Below, piece after piece: positions 11,343 through 18,661 of a DNA stretch of 33,588 bases (position 1 is the first letter of the stretch; every line of letters starts with the position of its first letter). This stretch comes from a virus. The stretch covers positions 1 to 33,588 of the IMG/VR virus record IMGVR_UViG_3300034063_000640; one strand, 5' to 3'. The position numbers and the translations under genes were made by a program. Below the pieces are notes generated by a model, which had not been told where the DNA came from, did not search any database, and saw nothing but the letters and a program-made list of their open reading frames with translations.

Positions 11343-11726
11343 TTAGTAGCCGACGTAGTAAAACCAACGGCCATCACTCGACTGAAACAAACTGCTACTT
11401 ACCTGACCTGATTCCTGAGCTTCGGTGTAACTTTCATAAGACGAGTAATCTTCCATCTCTCGGATTGCCGAGGCTACATCCTGAATCATAGCCGCTTGAA
11501 CCTCAGCATCCGACCATCTCCTCGCATCATCACCGAAACCCATCGATGCAAAATACTCACGAACTTCCTCACACTGCTCAGGTTTGAGTAAGGGTGACCG
11601 TTTGGCATACTCCTGAGAGTTATCCCAGGTTAATGCTCCTGCTCTATCGCCTAATTCTGCTACACTGCCGCTAAGATATGGCATGTAGTCGGAATCGTTA
11701 ACCATATTTGTAACTTCAATTTCCAT
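11343..11726 (-). CDS. Acidic early protein of unknown function
   Basis: A 127-residue protein with many Asp/Glu and few basic residues. The start has the GTGAGGATATATG leader, part of a 23-bp sequence identical to that at the next upstream gene. Middle part: LLKPEQCEEVREYFASMGFG and RRWSDAEVQAAMIQDVASAI; end: SLFQSSDGRWFYYVGY, which looks like a strand hairpin. No family recognised. Its acidity and early position are typical of host-takeover or anti-defence proteins, but this is only a guess. Confidence 0.68.
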   Translation of the reverse strand: MEIEVTNMVNDSDYMPYLSGSVAELGDRAGALTWDNSQEYAKRSPLLKPEQCEEVREYFASMGFGDDARRWSDAEVQAAMIQDVASAIREMEDYSSYESYTEAQESGQVSSSLFQSSDGRWFYYVGY

Positions 11727-11746
11727 ATATCCTCACTTGCTTAGTC
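11724..11746. repeat. 23-bp leader repeat, copy 1
   Basis: On the - strand GACTAAGCAAGTGAGGATATATG, shown here in part as GTGAGGATATATG, is identical to 11921-11943. It holds ribosome-binding site and start codon and here also covers the stop of the upstream gene. Confidence 0.85.
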
Positions 11747-11923
11747 GTTATCGAGTTGAATAAAAGAGTATTCTTTCGCTATCTCATCATCAGTCCACTT
11801 TTCTATGTCGTAACGTAGCCCCAACTTAATCAAAAATTCCCATTCTTTCGGATTATCGCAAGCGCATTCAAACCTGTCGTCAATCAGCGCCTGAATCATT
11901 TTCTGTTTCATTTCTTCGTGCAT
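11741..11923 (-). CDS. Small acidic early protein
   Basis: A 60-residue acidic protein (MHEEMKQKMIQALIDDRFE, then CACDNPKEWEFLIKLGLRY and KWTDDEIAKEYSFIQLDND). Start with the same 23-bp leader as its downstream neighbour. Helical with two close Cys, no signal peptide. It is unknown. Part of a run of four small early proteins (12456 to 11343) that are the first to be transcribed from the divergent region. Confidence 0.62.
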   Translation of the reverse strand: MHEEMKQKMIQALIDDRFECACDNPKEWEFLIKLGLRYDIEKWTDDEIAKEYSFIQLDND

Positions 11924-11943
11924 ATATCCTCACTTGCTTAGTC
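11921..11943. repeat. 23-bp leader repeat, copy 2
   Basis: Identical to 11724-11746. On the - strand it is the ribosome-binding site and start of the 60-residue acidic gene. Confidence 0.85.
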
Positions 11944-11953
11944 TCATCAGTAC

Positions 11954-11990
11954 GGGCACAACCCGCAGACTCCCCAAAGGGAGTTTCGAC
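11954..11990 (-). promoter_or_regulatory. Double hairpin in the early intergenic leader
   Basis: Two small inverted repeats stand side by side: CGGG-TTGTG-CCCG and ACTCCC-CAAA-GGGAGT (6-bp perfect stem). They occupy the 68-base gap between two early genes. They may be attenuators, mRNA-processing sites or protein-binding elements. Confidence 0.5.
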
Positions 11991-11991
11991 C

Positions 11992-12195
11992 TTACATCGG
12001 CACAATTCTAATTTTGAGTGGAACGCTACTGTTATTACCAGCGGAAATGTATAAGGCATAAGATTCTAGTCGCTCTACTGCCTCATCATCAGATTCAGCT
12101 ATACCCGTGTAAACCGTTCGACCGTTGACGGTTATCATGTATTCTTGACCCTCCGATATAGCTACCTCATCTCTCGTAGTGTTTTTGATTGTCAT
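11992..12195 (-). CDS. Small acidic early protein with strand-rich fold
   Basis: A 67-residue protein starting at GGAGGATATATG. The sequence GQEYMITVNGRTVYTGIAES, DDEAVERLESYALYISAGN and VPLKIRIVPM suggests strand-strand-helix-strand, and is mildly acidic. The palindrome CTTTTAATTAAAAG lies immediately before its ribosome-binding site and includes the upstream stop. No family recognised. Confidence 0.65.
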   Translation of the reverse strand: MTIKNTTRDEVAISEGQEYMITVNGRTVYTGIAESDDEAVERLESYALYISAGNNSSVPLKIRIVPM

Positions 12196-12204
12196 ATATC
12201 CTCC

Positions 12205-12218
12205 CTTTTAATTAAAAG
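12205..12218 (-). promoter_or_regulatory. Leader palindrome before the 12195 gene
   Basis: A 14-bp perfect palindrome, CTTTTAATTAAAAG, directly upstream of GGGAGGATATATG on the - strand. It overlaps the last codons of the upstream gene. Position matches the hairpins before other early starts. Confidence 0.5.
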
Positions 12219-12456
12219 CGCGTGTTAGCGTTTGAACAAACTCTTTAACCGAGATATCGCCCACCGTGTTTTGTTGTAAACCGTCTACGACATATCGTTG
12301 TAGCCAAGTGTTATACCCTTTCACTGAGACCTGCTTCCCTGCTACACAACCCACAAAAGCATACCAATGGTCCTTATTACCTTTGCGTGTTGTATTAATT
12401 AGGTGAACAAACTCCTCAGCCGTTATGCTCTTTTCGGTATAGTCTAGTATTTTCAT
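12208..12456 (-). CDS. First gene of the early operon, unknown function
   Basis: 82 residues from ATG 12456, which has GGAGGACAT directly before it; a longer frame from 12522 would begin upstream of the predicted promoter's start site and is unlikely. Text: MKILDYTEKSITAEEFVHLI, then NTTRKGNKDHWYAFVGCV, AGKQVSVKGYNTWLQRYVV and ISVKEFVQTLTRAFN. It looks like a compact alpha/beta protein. A promoter (12491-12519) lies about 40 bases upstream, so this is the first early product. Function unknown. Confidence 0.68.
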   Translation of the reverse strand: MKILDYTEKSITAEEFVHLINTTRKGNKDHWYAFVGCVAGKQVSVKGYNTWLQRYVVDGLQQNTVGDISVKEFVQTLTRAFN

Positions 12457-12490
12457 ATGTCCTCCGTAGTCACTATTGACTGTACTCACT

Positions 12491-12519
12491 AGTATGACAG
12501 TAAGATGCAGGGTATGCAA
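12491..12519 (-). promoter_or_regulatory. Predicted main early promoter
   Basis: On the - strand TTGCAT (12514-12519), a 17-base spacer and CATACT (12491-12496) form a sigma-70-like promoter reading into the first early gene. The following leader has symmetric pieces (GTCAATAGTGAC) that may be an operator. It shares TTGCA with 10420-10449. Confidence 0.55.
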
Positions 12520-12562
12520 CAAGAGAATGCAGATTTTTAGGGGCTAGCGTTATTTTTGTTTT

Positions 12563-12572
12563 GACTATAGTC
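12563..12572. promoter_or_regulatory. Palindromic operator-like site overlapping a -10 box
   Basis: GACTATAGTC is a perfect 10-bp palindrome. Its TATAGT (12566-12571) could be a -10 box for the + strand gene, with the ATG at 12578 and GTG at 12580 at or beside the start of transcription. A dimeric repressor bound here would block that promoter. Confidence 0.45.
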
Positions 12573-12579
12573 TAAGTAT

Positions 12580-12891
12580 GTGTGGTTACATGCGAGCCAA
12601 TCACAGAATGGTAAACCAGCATGGTTAGGTAAGAGAACCTCGAACGCTCGAATCAAGGTAGGGCATTACCACACTATCGCTCAACCTAAGGGCAATCTGT
12701 ACCAGGCAGTACGCAAGGTAACAGGTATGCCGCGGAGTACGTTCAGTAAGGCACTAGGCATTACGGAGTATCAGCTACGGTACAGGGAAAGGGTCAAGCG
12801 TACCTACCACCTGTGTGAGATACTAGCTTTGTTCGTCGCCTCCGGTATGACATGGGATGACTATGGTGAATTATTAAACGATGTCGCATAG
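12580..12891 (+). CDS. HTH-like regulator upstream of the late operon
   Basis: A 103-residue basic protein. The frame starts at GTG 12580 without a Shine-Dalgarno box; a shorter start is ATG 12727 (AAGG upstream, 54 residues). The part LYQAVRKVTGMPRSTFSKAL, GITEYQLRYRERV and YHLCEILALFVASGMTWDDYG looks like a Cro/C1-type helix-turn-helix protein. It is divergent from the early operon and directly precedes the late one, so it may switch early to late transcription or repress the early promoter. Identification is by pattern only. Confidence 0.62.
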   Translation: MWLHASQSQNGKPAWLGKRTSNARIKVGHYHTIAQPKGNLYQAVRKVTGMPRSTFSKALGITEYQLRYRERVKRTYHLCEILALFVASGMTWDDYGELLNDVA

Positions 12892-13069
12892 TTACTACTT
12901 TACGAGAACCAAAAAACTATTAACCTATGCATAAACCTATAGCAATATCAAATGGTTAGCGTGAAATACCCTAATAGAGTTTCCAAAATCCAAACGAATT
13001 CGAAAACGCAACGGGTACCAGTTATCGCCATATCCCACCTCCCATACAAAAATCCCACCCCTAGTTTTT
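12892..13069 (+). promoter_or_regulatory. Late control/packaging-site region upstream of TerS
   Basis: A 178-base gap without a gene. It holds a direct repeat AACCTAT (twice near 12922-12945), an AT-rich first half, and a pyrimidine-rich second half with ATCCCACC at 13032-13039 and again at 13052-13059 (20-base spacing). No Shine-Dalgarno box precedes TerS. The region is the natural place for the late promoter and for cos or pac, but I cannot point to the exact element. Confidence 0.4.
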
Positions 13070-13567
13070 ATGAGTGAAGACGATTTAAAACAGCTTTCTG
13101 AATTTCAAGAGCCTATTGTATTAGAAAATCCCGATACTTCTCCAAACGCTGTTTTAGAGGTATTGCCTCCGGTGTTGAGGGAGATTCCGCAGACTCGGCA
13201 TCATGTAAAGGATGAGCAGTTGGGTTTGCAGATACGGGATATGGCAAAGCTAGGACTAGGCAAGCAGAACGTGGCATTAGCTGCGAGGGTGAGCGTGTAC
13301 ATCCTTGAGAAGTATTACCTAGACGAGTTCTTGGAGGGTCAGGCTGACATGCAGCGTGGATTAGCGGCTAAGGCTGTGTCTGAGGCTATGGAGGGCAATA
13401 CGGCTATCTTGCTTCATTTGCTAAAGACGAAGCTAGGGTGGAGTGAGCATCAGACGTTAGAGATTAGTGGTGAGATTAGGAATGTTGTTAGTTCAAGACC
13501 GTTAACGAAGGAAGAGTTTATACAGAGGTATTTGACGCAAAATGGAGAAGATGGTTCGGGAGAGTGA
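13070..13567 (+). CDS. terS: Terminase small subunit
   Basis: A 165-residue protein directly upstream of the terminase large subunit. The N-terminal ~50 residues are acidic and variable. From residue 55 it is helical: DMAKLGLGKQNVALAARVSV resembles a helix-turn-helix, then YILEKYYLDEFLEGQADMQR, LAAKAVSEAMEGNTAILLHL and LKTKLGWSEHQTLEISGEI, the usual TerS pattern. It would recognise the packaging site and regulate TerL. There is no Shine-Dalgarno box before the ATG (a C-rich tract precedes it), which is unusual for a late gene. Confidence 0.85.
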   Translation: MSEDDLKQLSEFQEPIVLENPDTSPNAVLEVLPPVLREIPQTRHHVKDEQLGLQIRDMAKLGLGKQNVALAARVSVYILEKYYLDEFLEGQADMQRGLAAKAVSEAMEGNTAILLHLLKTKLGWSEHQTLEISGEIRNVVSSRPLTKEEFIQRYLTQNGEDGSGE

Positions 13568-13745
13568 GGTTTATCGGTGTCCCAAGTGTGAGCATGTAAC
13601 GACGGTAAAAGTTGCATGTGAGGAGGTTCCGTATGTTAGTTTGTTTGCTGGTGCTGTTGGACCTTATTTTGTGTGTCAGAATCCTCGGTGTGATGTAGAG
13701 CGGATTTACGGCACTAACGCTGTGATGGTGAGTGGGCGTGGTTGA
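13542..13745 (+). CDS. Small zinc-ribbon protein between TerS and TerL
   Basis: A 67-residue protein overlapping the TerS gene by 26 bases; ATG at 13551 with GGAGA is an alternative start. It has CPKCEH near 13-18, a central hydrophobic part (VPYVSLFAGAVGPYFVC) and CQNPRC near 45-50, forming a split zinc ribbon. Its 3' end overlaps the TerL start by 14 bases. It may assist packaging or bind DNA; function is inferred from place. Confidence 0.65.
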   Translation: MEKMVRESEVYRCPKCEHVTTVKVACEEVPYVSLFAGAVGPYFVCQNPRCDVERIYGTNAVMVSGRG

Positions 13746-15159
13746 ATTAGGTCATGACAAGGCTGATGAGAACATTGTCTGGGCTCCACAAGCTGGACCG
13801 CAGGAGATGTTGGTTCAGTGTCCGATAACATTAGTCGGGTATGGTGGTGCTCGTGGTGGAGGTAAGACCGACGGAGTTTTGGGTAAGTTTGCTATTAAGC
13901 AAGAGCAGCTAGGAGCTGACTTCAATGCTATCTTTTTTCGTAAAGAGTTGCCTCAAGCTGATGACCTTATTGAAAGAGCTAAGCAGATATATTTGCCGCT
14001 CAAAGCGCATTGGCAGGACCAGAAAAAGCAGTTTACCTTCCTCAAGGGTGGTAGGTTACGTTTTAGACCTTTAGCTAACGATGCTGATGCTGAGAAGTAT
14101 CAAGGTCAAAACCTCTCAGATTGCGCTATAGAAGAGGCTGGTAACTACTCTGACCCTTCCCCTATCTGGAAGCTGTTTGGCGCTCTACGGGGCAAGGGAG
14201 GCGGTCAAATCATCCTTACGTTTAACCCTGGTGGTGTAGGTCATAGCTGGCTTAAAGAGTTGTTTATCAAACCTCATCCGATGGGCAAAAAGGTATTAGA
14301 AAAGAAACTACCTAATGGCAGCGGGTTTGATTACATCTACATCCCGAGTCGAGTACACGATAACCAGATATTGCTTGCTAGGGATCCTGAGTACATAAAT
14401 CGGTTACACATGGTTGGTAGTCCTGAGCTTGTCAGGGCATGGTTGGAGGGTGATTTTGAGATACATGAAGGCTCTTATTTTCCTGAATTTAATGGCAAGC
14501 ATATTATTGCACCTTTTAACCTACCTAAGCATTGGCCTCGCTACCTTGGTTTTGACTGGGGCTACCGTTCTCCTTTTGCCGCTGTATGGGGCGCTGTATC
14601 TAGTGGGCGTGATGACAAAGGTAACGAAGTCCCGTATCCAAAAGGAGCAATCGTCATTTATCGAGAGCTTACCGGAAAGGGAGTTGATAATGTTGAGCAA
14701 GCTAATCGAATTGCAGCAGCCTCCATTGGAGAGAATCCAATAGCCGTAGCTGACCCTAGCATCTTTAGCCATGAAGGTGGTCCTAGCATTAATGACCAGT
14801 TCAATACTGTGTTTGCAAGATTTAAACACCCTAGTTTTAGACCTGCTGACAATGACCGTATCTCGGGGTGGTCACAGGTGCGGCAAAGGCTAGTGTCTAA
14901 GCCGCCGCTGCTATACATTTTCGCTACTTGCCCATACTTGCTGGAAACTCTACCATCCATGTCAATCGATAAACGCAATCCAGAGGACTTAGACACAAGC
15001 GGCAATGACCATGCCGTTGATGCTTTGAGATACCTCTGTAAAGCACGACTGATTGATGCTAAGTGGGAACAACCAGCAGAAGTTTTCAACAAAGGATTGA
15101 TAAAATTGCAAGCGTACATCTCACAAATGCGACAAAACAACCAACGAGCTAGAATATGA
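13732..15159 (+). CDS. terL: Terminase large subunit
   Basis: A 475-residue packaging motor. The start used is GTG 13732 (GTG 13738 is possible). The ATPase has Walker A GYGGARGGGKT (36-46), a DCAIEEAG block (130-137) matching Walker B and the catalytic Glu, and coupling motif LTFNPGG (162-168). The C-terminal RNase H-like nuclease shows D275 in LGFDWGY, D341 in AVADPSIF, and D430 in DHAVDALRY. It translocates DNA into the prohead and cuts it. The 3' end overlaps the portal start (ATGA). Confidence 0.95.
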   Translation: MGVVELGHDKADENIVWAPQAGPQEMLVQCPITLVGYGGARGGGKTDGVLGKFAIKQEQLGADFNAIFFRKELPQADDLIERAKQIYLPLKAHWQDQKKQFTFLKGGRLRFRPLANDADAEKYQGQNLSDCAIEEAGNYSDPSPIWKLFGALRGKGGGQIILTFNPGGVGHSWLKELFIKPHPMGKKVLEKKLPNGSGFDYIYIPSRVHDNQILLARDPEYINRLHMVGSPELVRAWLEGDFEIHEGSYFPEFNGKHIIAPFNLPKHWPRYLGFDWGYRSPFAAVWGAVSSGRDDKGNEVPYPKGAIVIYRELTGKGVDNVEQANRIAAASIGENPIAVADPSIFSHEGGPSINDQFNTVFARFKHPSFRPADNDRISGWSQVRQRLVSKPPLLYIFATCPYLLETLPSMSIDKRNPEDLDTSGNDHAVDALRYLCKARLIDAKWEQPAEVFNKGLIKLQAYISQMRQNNQRARI

Positions 15160-17783
15160 AAGTTCAACCAAAACCTACCGTTGAAAAGTATAGTGGTCGC
15201 TGGTGGAAAAGTGAGATTTCTCGTGCAGAAGAACGCCGCAAAAAGTTCATAGAAGCAGCAGAAGAATCAATTCGAGTTTATAACGCTCAGAAACAAGTCG
15301 GTGTTTTAAATGACGCTGAAAGACGACTTAATGTTTGGTGGTATTGTACTAACACTCTTCTTCCTGCTTACTATTCTTCAACTCCCAAAGCAGAAGTAAA
15401 TCTAAGAAAACGAACAGGAAGCCTTCCCTATGAGCTTGGCTCAGTAGTTCTTGAGCGTAACGCACAATACGCTATGGATGTTCACTTTGACTTCGATAAA
15501 GTCGGCTATCAAGCAAGTCTGCAATTTTTGCTTACCGGTCAAGCCGTTCTTTGGGCTCGCTACGTTGCTGAGTTTGAAACTGTTTATGAAGAGTACGCAG
15601 TAATTCGTGACCCAGAAGGTAAACTCATCGACGGTAACGGCAAAGAATATGACGGTGACGAGGAAGAACTAGAAGAACGAGAAGGTGGTATCCTTATCGG
15701 CGGTTTGCAGGTTCAACGCAAGGTAAGCGAAAAAGCTATTTTGGAAGTTGTTCAATACAACGACTATTTCTGTAACGATGCTCGTAGCGAGGCTGAAATC
15801 GAATGGCAAGGTAGACGAGCTTTCATGGACAGAAGCCAAGCTACCGCCGTCTTTGGTCCTGAGATAGCTGATCAACTTACCTACGATAGCTATCCAGAGG
15901 TGATGAAAAAGGATATCGCTCGTCGGGACGATAAGTTTGAAGGTAAAGCCGAACTCTATGAAATCTGGGATAGACCATCACGAAAGGTTTATTGGATTCA
16001 AAAGGGTGGAGATAAGACCCTGCTTGAAACCTCAGAACCTCCAATTCGCTTTGAAAAGTTTTTCCCTTGCTCTGTTATTCGTCAGTCTGCTGATCCTGAC
16101 AGCGTTATTCCTGTCTCAGATTACAGCCATGTAAAAGACCAAATCCTCGAAGTCGAGCGGCTTACAACCCGTATCCACGCTGTCACTCAGGCTATTCGTA
16201 CTAACAGCCTCTACGATGCGACTTTGGGGAACCAAGTTGAAATGCTGATGACCGGTGACCTAAAACTCATCCCAGTCACTAATTGGCCGTCCTATAAGCA
16301 ACGTGGCGGCTTGGCAAACGGTATCGAGGCAATGAACATCGAACCGTACATGAACGCTCTCAACATCCTTCAGGGCGCTCGACAGACCGCTCTACAACAG
16401 CTTTACGAAACACTAAAAGTATCTGACCTGCTTCGCGGTACATCAGAGCAATACAAATCTGCTACAGCAAATAGGCTTGAGAATCAGTGGTCCTCTATGG
16501 GACTCATCGTGCGGCAAAACATGTTCGCTAAGTTTGTCTCTGACGCTATCAGCAATCTTGCTACCATCATCGCTGAGCAGTTTGACGAAGAGACCATCTT
16601 TGATGTTGCCGACGCCGATGCTCTTATTGAGCCGACTCTACCACCTCCTCCACCAGCTCCAGAACCTATGCAACCACCTATGCCACCAGGTGAGCCAGGT
16701 ATGGAAGGTATGATGCCGCCAATGGAAATGATGCCACCGCCTCCGCCTCCATACGACCCGCTGGCAGAAATTGATAAAGTCAAACAACAAATTCTTGACG
16801 TTTTGCGAGACGACAAAAAACGAAGTTATCGCATCCAGATTGCTACAGACTCTATGATGGCAATCGACCAACAACAGCAACAACAAGAAGCATCTATGCT
16901 TATTCAGACGGCAGGTGCCTTCTTTGACCAGATGCGAGGACTTATCGACCAGTACCCACCATTGCTGGATTTCTCCATCTCCTTGTTCCAAAACATGATA
17001 AAACGCTACAAGGGAGGCAAGGAAATCGATGGATTGTTTACGAAAGCTCTCATGCAAATTGGTGAGATTTCTAAAGCGAAAGAGGAAGCTGCGAAACAAC
17101 CGCCGCCGCCGGATCCGGTAATGCAAGAAGTACAGGGTCGCTTGCAGATTGCTCAAATCGAATCTCAAGCTCGACTACAAGCAGCGCAAATGGAGATGCA
17201 GGACAAAGCAGCTAAGAATCAACTTAGCTACCAAGACCAGCAACTCAAAATGCAACGTGATCAACTCGAAGCACAACTCAAGGTTCAAGACCAGCAATTT
17301 GAGCAGTACCTTAAACAACAAGAACTTCAAGTTTCTCAACAAGAACTTCAAGTCAAACAATCTCAAGTTCAAGTTGAAATGCTTAAAGTTCAAGCATCGT
17401 CTCAGTCAGATGCTAACAAACAAGCAATTCAGCAAGAAACAAATCGCATGGCTCAGATTCTCGATTTGCAAAAACTTGAGCTGGAACAACTGCGAATCAA
17501 ACTCTCTGAGTCTGAAAAACTCATGGAAGAACGCAGATTGCAAGCTGAACTGCAAATCGAAAAGATTGGTAGAAGCATGGAACTCCTGCAACGGCCAGTC
17601 ACACCACCACAGACCCCACAGATTGTTCAAATGGAAAAACCAAAGAAAAAGAAGCGAGGCACCATCATTACAGATGACTTAGGTAATCCTGTGGGTATCG
17701 AAATTACAGAAGAACCTGAAAAAAGAGTAGGTAAACTTATCACTGACGAAACTGGAAATGTTTTAGGTATGGAAATGGACTGA
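15156..17783 (+). CDS. Portal protein with long Pro-rich and coiled-coil extension
   Basis: An 875-residue portal, ATG overlapping the TerL stop. The N-terminal ~490 residues carry the portal core of short-tailed phages (RLNVWWYCTNTLLPAYYSS, FLLTGQAVLWARYVAEFE, QILEVERLTTRIHAVTQA). A Pro/Met-rich hinge follows (about 493-540, with runs of six prolines). Residues about 645-825 are a Gln-rich coiled coil with heptads. The last 40 residues hold two copies of a 16-residue unit (835-850 and 859-874: GTIITDDLGNPVGIEI, GKLITDETGNVLGMEM). The length is well above the usual portal size; the extension may form a barrel or internal core. Confidence 0.88.
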   Translation: MKVQPKPTVEKYSGRWWKSEISRAEERRKKFIEAAEESIRVYNAQKQVGVLNDAERRLNVWWYCTNTLLPAYYSSTPKAEVNLRKRTGSLPYELGSVVLERNAQYAMDVHFDFDKVGYQASLQFLLTGQAVLWARYVAEFETVYEEYAVIRDPEGKLIDGNGKEYDGDEEELEEREGGILIGGLQVQRKVSEKAILEVVQYNDYFCNDARSEAEIEWQGRRAFMDRSQATAVFGPEIADQLTYDSYPEVMKKDIARRDDKFEGKAELYEIWDRPSRKVYWIQKGGDKTLLETSEPPIRFEKFFPCSVIRQSADPDSVIPVSDYSHVKDQILEVERLTTRIHAVTQAIRTNSLYDATLGNQVEMLMTGDLKLIPVTNWPSYKQRGGLANGIEAMNIEPYMNALNILQGARQTALQQLYETLKVSDLLRGTSEQYKSATANRLENQWSSMGLIVRQNMFAKFVSDAISNLATIIAEQFDEETIFDVADADALIEPTLPPPPPAPEPMQPPMPPGEPGMEGMMPPMEMMPPPPPPYDPLAEIDKVKQQILDVLRDDKKRSYRIQIATDSMMAIDQQQQQQEASMLIQTAGAFFDQMRGLIDQYPPLLDFSISLFQNMIKRYKGGKEIDGLFTKALMQIGEISKAKEEAAKQPPPPDPVMQEVQGRLQIAQIESQARLQAAQMEMQDKAAKNQLSYQDQQLKMQRDQLEAQLKVQDQQFEQYLKQQELQVSQQELQVKQSQVQVEMLKVQASSQSDANKQAIQQETNRMAQILDLQKLELEQLRIKLSESEKLMEERRLQAELQIEKIGRSMELLQRPVTPPQTPQIVQMEKPKKKKRGTIITDDLGNPVGIEITEEPEKRVGKLITDETGNVLGMEMD

Positions 17784-17784
17784 T

Positions 17785-18210
17785 ATGACAAACGTACTTT
17801 ACCCCAAATACAAAGAGAAAATTCTTAACCCAGGCACACTTGGCATTACATCGGGAACTGCCGTTGATTTGATTGATGACACAATCAAAATTGCGCTTAT
17901 CGATACCGGCACCTACACCTACAACGCAGCGGATGAGTTTTGGACTTCGGCTTCTAGTGCGTTGGTAGGAACTGCACAAACACTCGGCTCAAAGTCAGTT
18001 ACAAGCGGTACATTCGATGCAGCAGATGTAACTTTTACTTCCGTCACAGGAGTCAGTGTGGAAGCACTGATCATCTTTAAAGACACAGGAACAGCAGGAA
18101 CAAGTTCACTCATTTGCTTTATAGACGTCGCCGCAAGTGGACTTCCTGTCACTCCAAACGGCGGTAATATCACCGTAACCTTCAACGCTTCAGGCATTTT
18201 CTCTATATAG
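17785..18210 (+). CDS. Conserved virion-associated protein
   Basis: A 141-residue protein, 1 base after the portal gene. It has the pattern of a common phage protein found after portals: YKEKILNPG, DLIDDTIKIALIDTGTYTYN, DEFWTSAS, VTSGTFDAADVTFTSVTG, EALIIFKDTGTAGTSSLICF and LPVTPNGGNITVTFN. It is strand-rich and probably part of the head or tail surface. From family memory such proteins are annotated as structural or tail-associated; the exact place in the particle is not known. Confidence 0.75.
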   Translation: MTNVLYPKYKEKILNPGTLGITSGTAVDLIDDTIKIALIDTGTYTYNAADEFWTSASSALVGTAQTLGSKSVTSGTFDAADVTFTSVTGVSVEALIIFKDTGTAGTSSLICFIDVAASGLPVTPNGGNITVTFNASGIFSI

Positions 18211-18214
18211 TGTT

Positions 18215-18661
18215 ATGGACTACACAGCACTTTGCGATGAGTTGAAAAAGCCGATATATCAGGACAAAAGCGACCAAGACGCTGCTGATATAATCAATGC
18301 CAAAACTGAAGTTGTGCGACAACCTGTCGAATGTGGAGCGTTAAAAGCCTACGCAATTAAGCAAGGTTTCTACGCTACTATCGAAGAAGGATGTACAGCG
18401 TCAGACGTAGGCGAACGCAGGTTGTGTCTTAACATTAAAGCCTGGATCGACGACGTAGGAAACCGATTGCAAACAGTCGATATGGATGATCCAATCACTC
18501 AGGATATGATGGTCGGATTAGTGGGTTACAGCATCATCAATGCAGTAGAGGAACAAGCTATGTCGGACATGGCAAACGTAACTGTCAAATGGGTCGATAT
18601 GTATGGCTATGGAGAACTAGGTATAGGACTCGTACAAGCAGCAAGGAGAATCAATGGCTGA
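18215..18661 (+). CDS. Conserved hypothetical virion-region protein
   Basis: A 148-residue protein. No Shine-Dalgarno box before the ATG, which follows the preceding stop after 4 bases. Helical: MDYTALCDELKKPIYQ, DAADIINAKTEVVRQPV, LKAYAIKQGFYATIEEG, LCLNIKAWIDD, DPITQDMMVGLVGYSIINA. The pattern of a YxxLxxEL start, AA-xxN and a late DDP..... motif resembles small phage head-region proteins of unknown role. It overlaps the next start by 8 bases. Confidence 0.7.
   Translation: MDYTALCDELKKPIYQDKSDQDAADIINAKTEVVRQPVECGALKAYAIKQGFYATIEEGCTASDVGERRLCLNIKAWIDDVGNRLQTVDMDDPITQDMMVGLVGYSIINAVEEQAMSDMANVTVKWVDMYGYGELGIGLVQAARRING

Noticed and set aside
16638-17168. 176-residue - strand frame
   Set aside because: Antisense to the portal's Pro-rich hinge (Trp/Arg-rich text results from complementing Pro codons).
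17255-17400. CAAGAACTTCAAGT direct repeats as a regulatory array
   Set aside because: They follow the heptads of the portal coiled coil and keep the reading frame, so coding constraint explains them.
17149-17682. 177-residue + strand frame inside the portal
   Set aside because: It is the out-of-frame reading of the Gln/Leu-rich coiled coil; its Asn/Lys/Ser-rich text is typical of a frame-shifted repeat.
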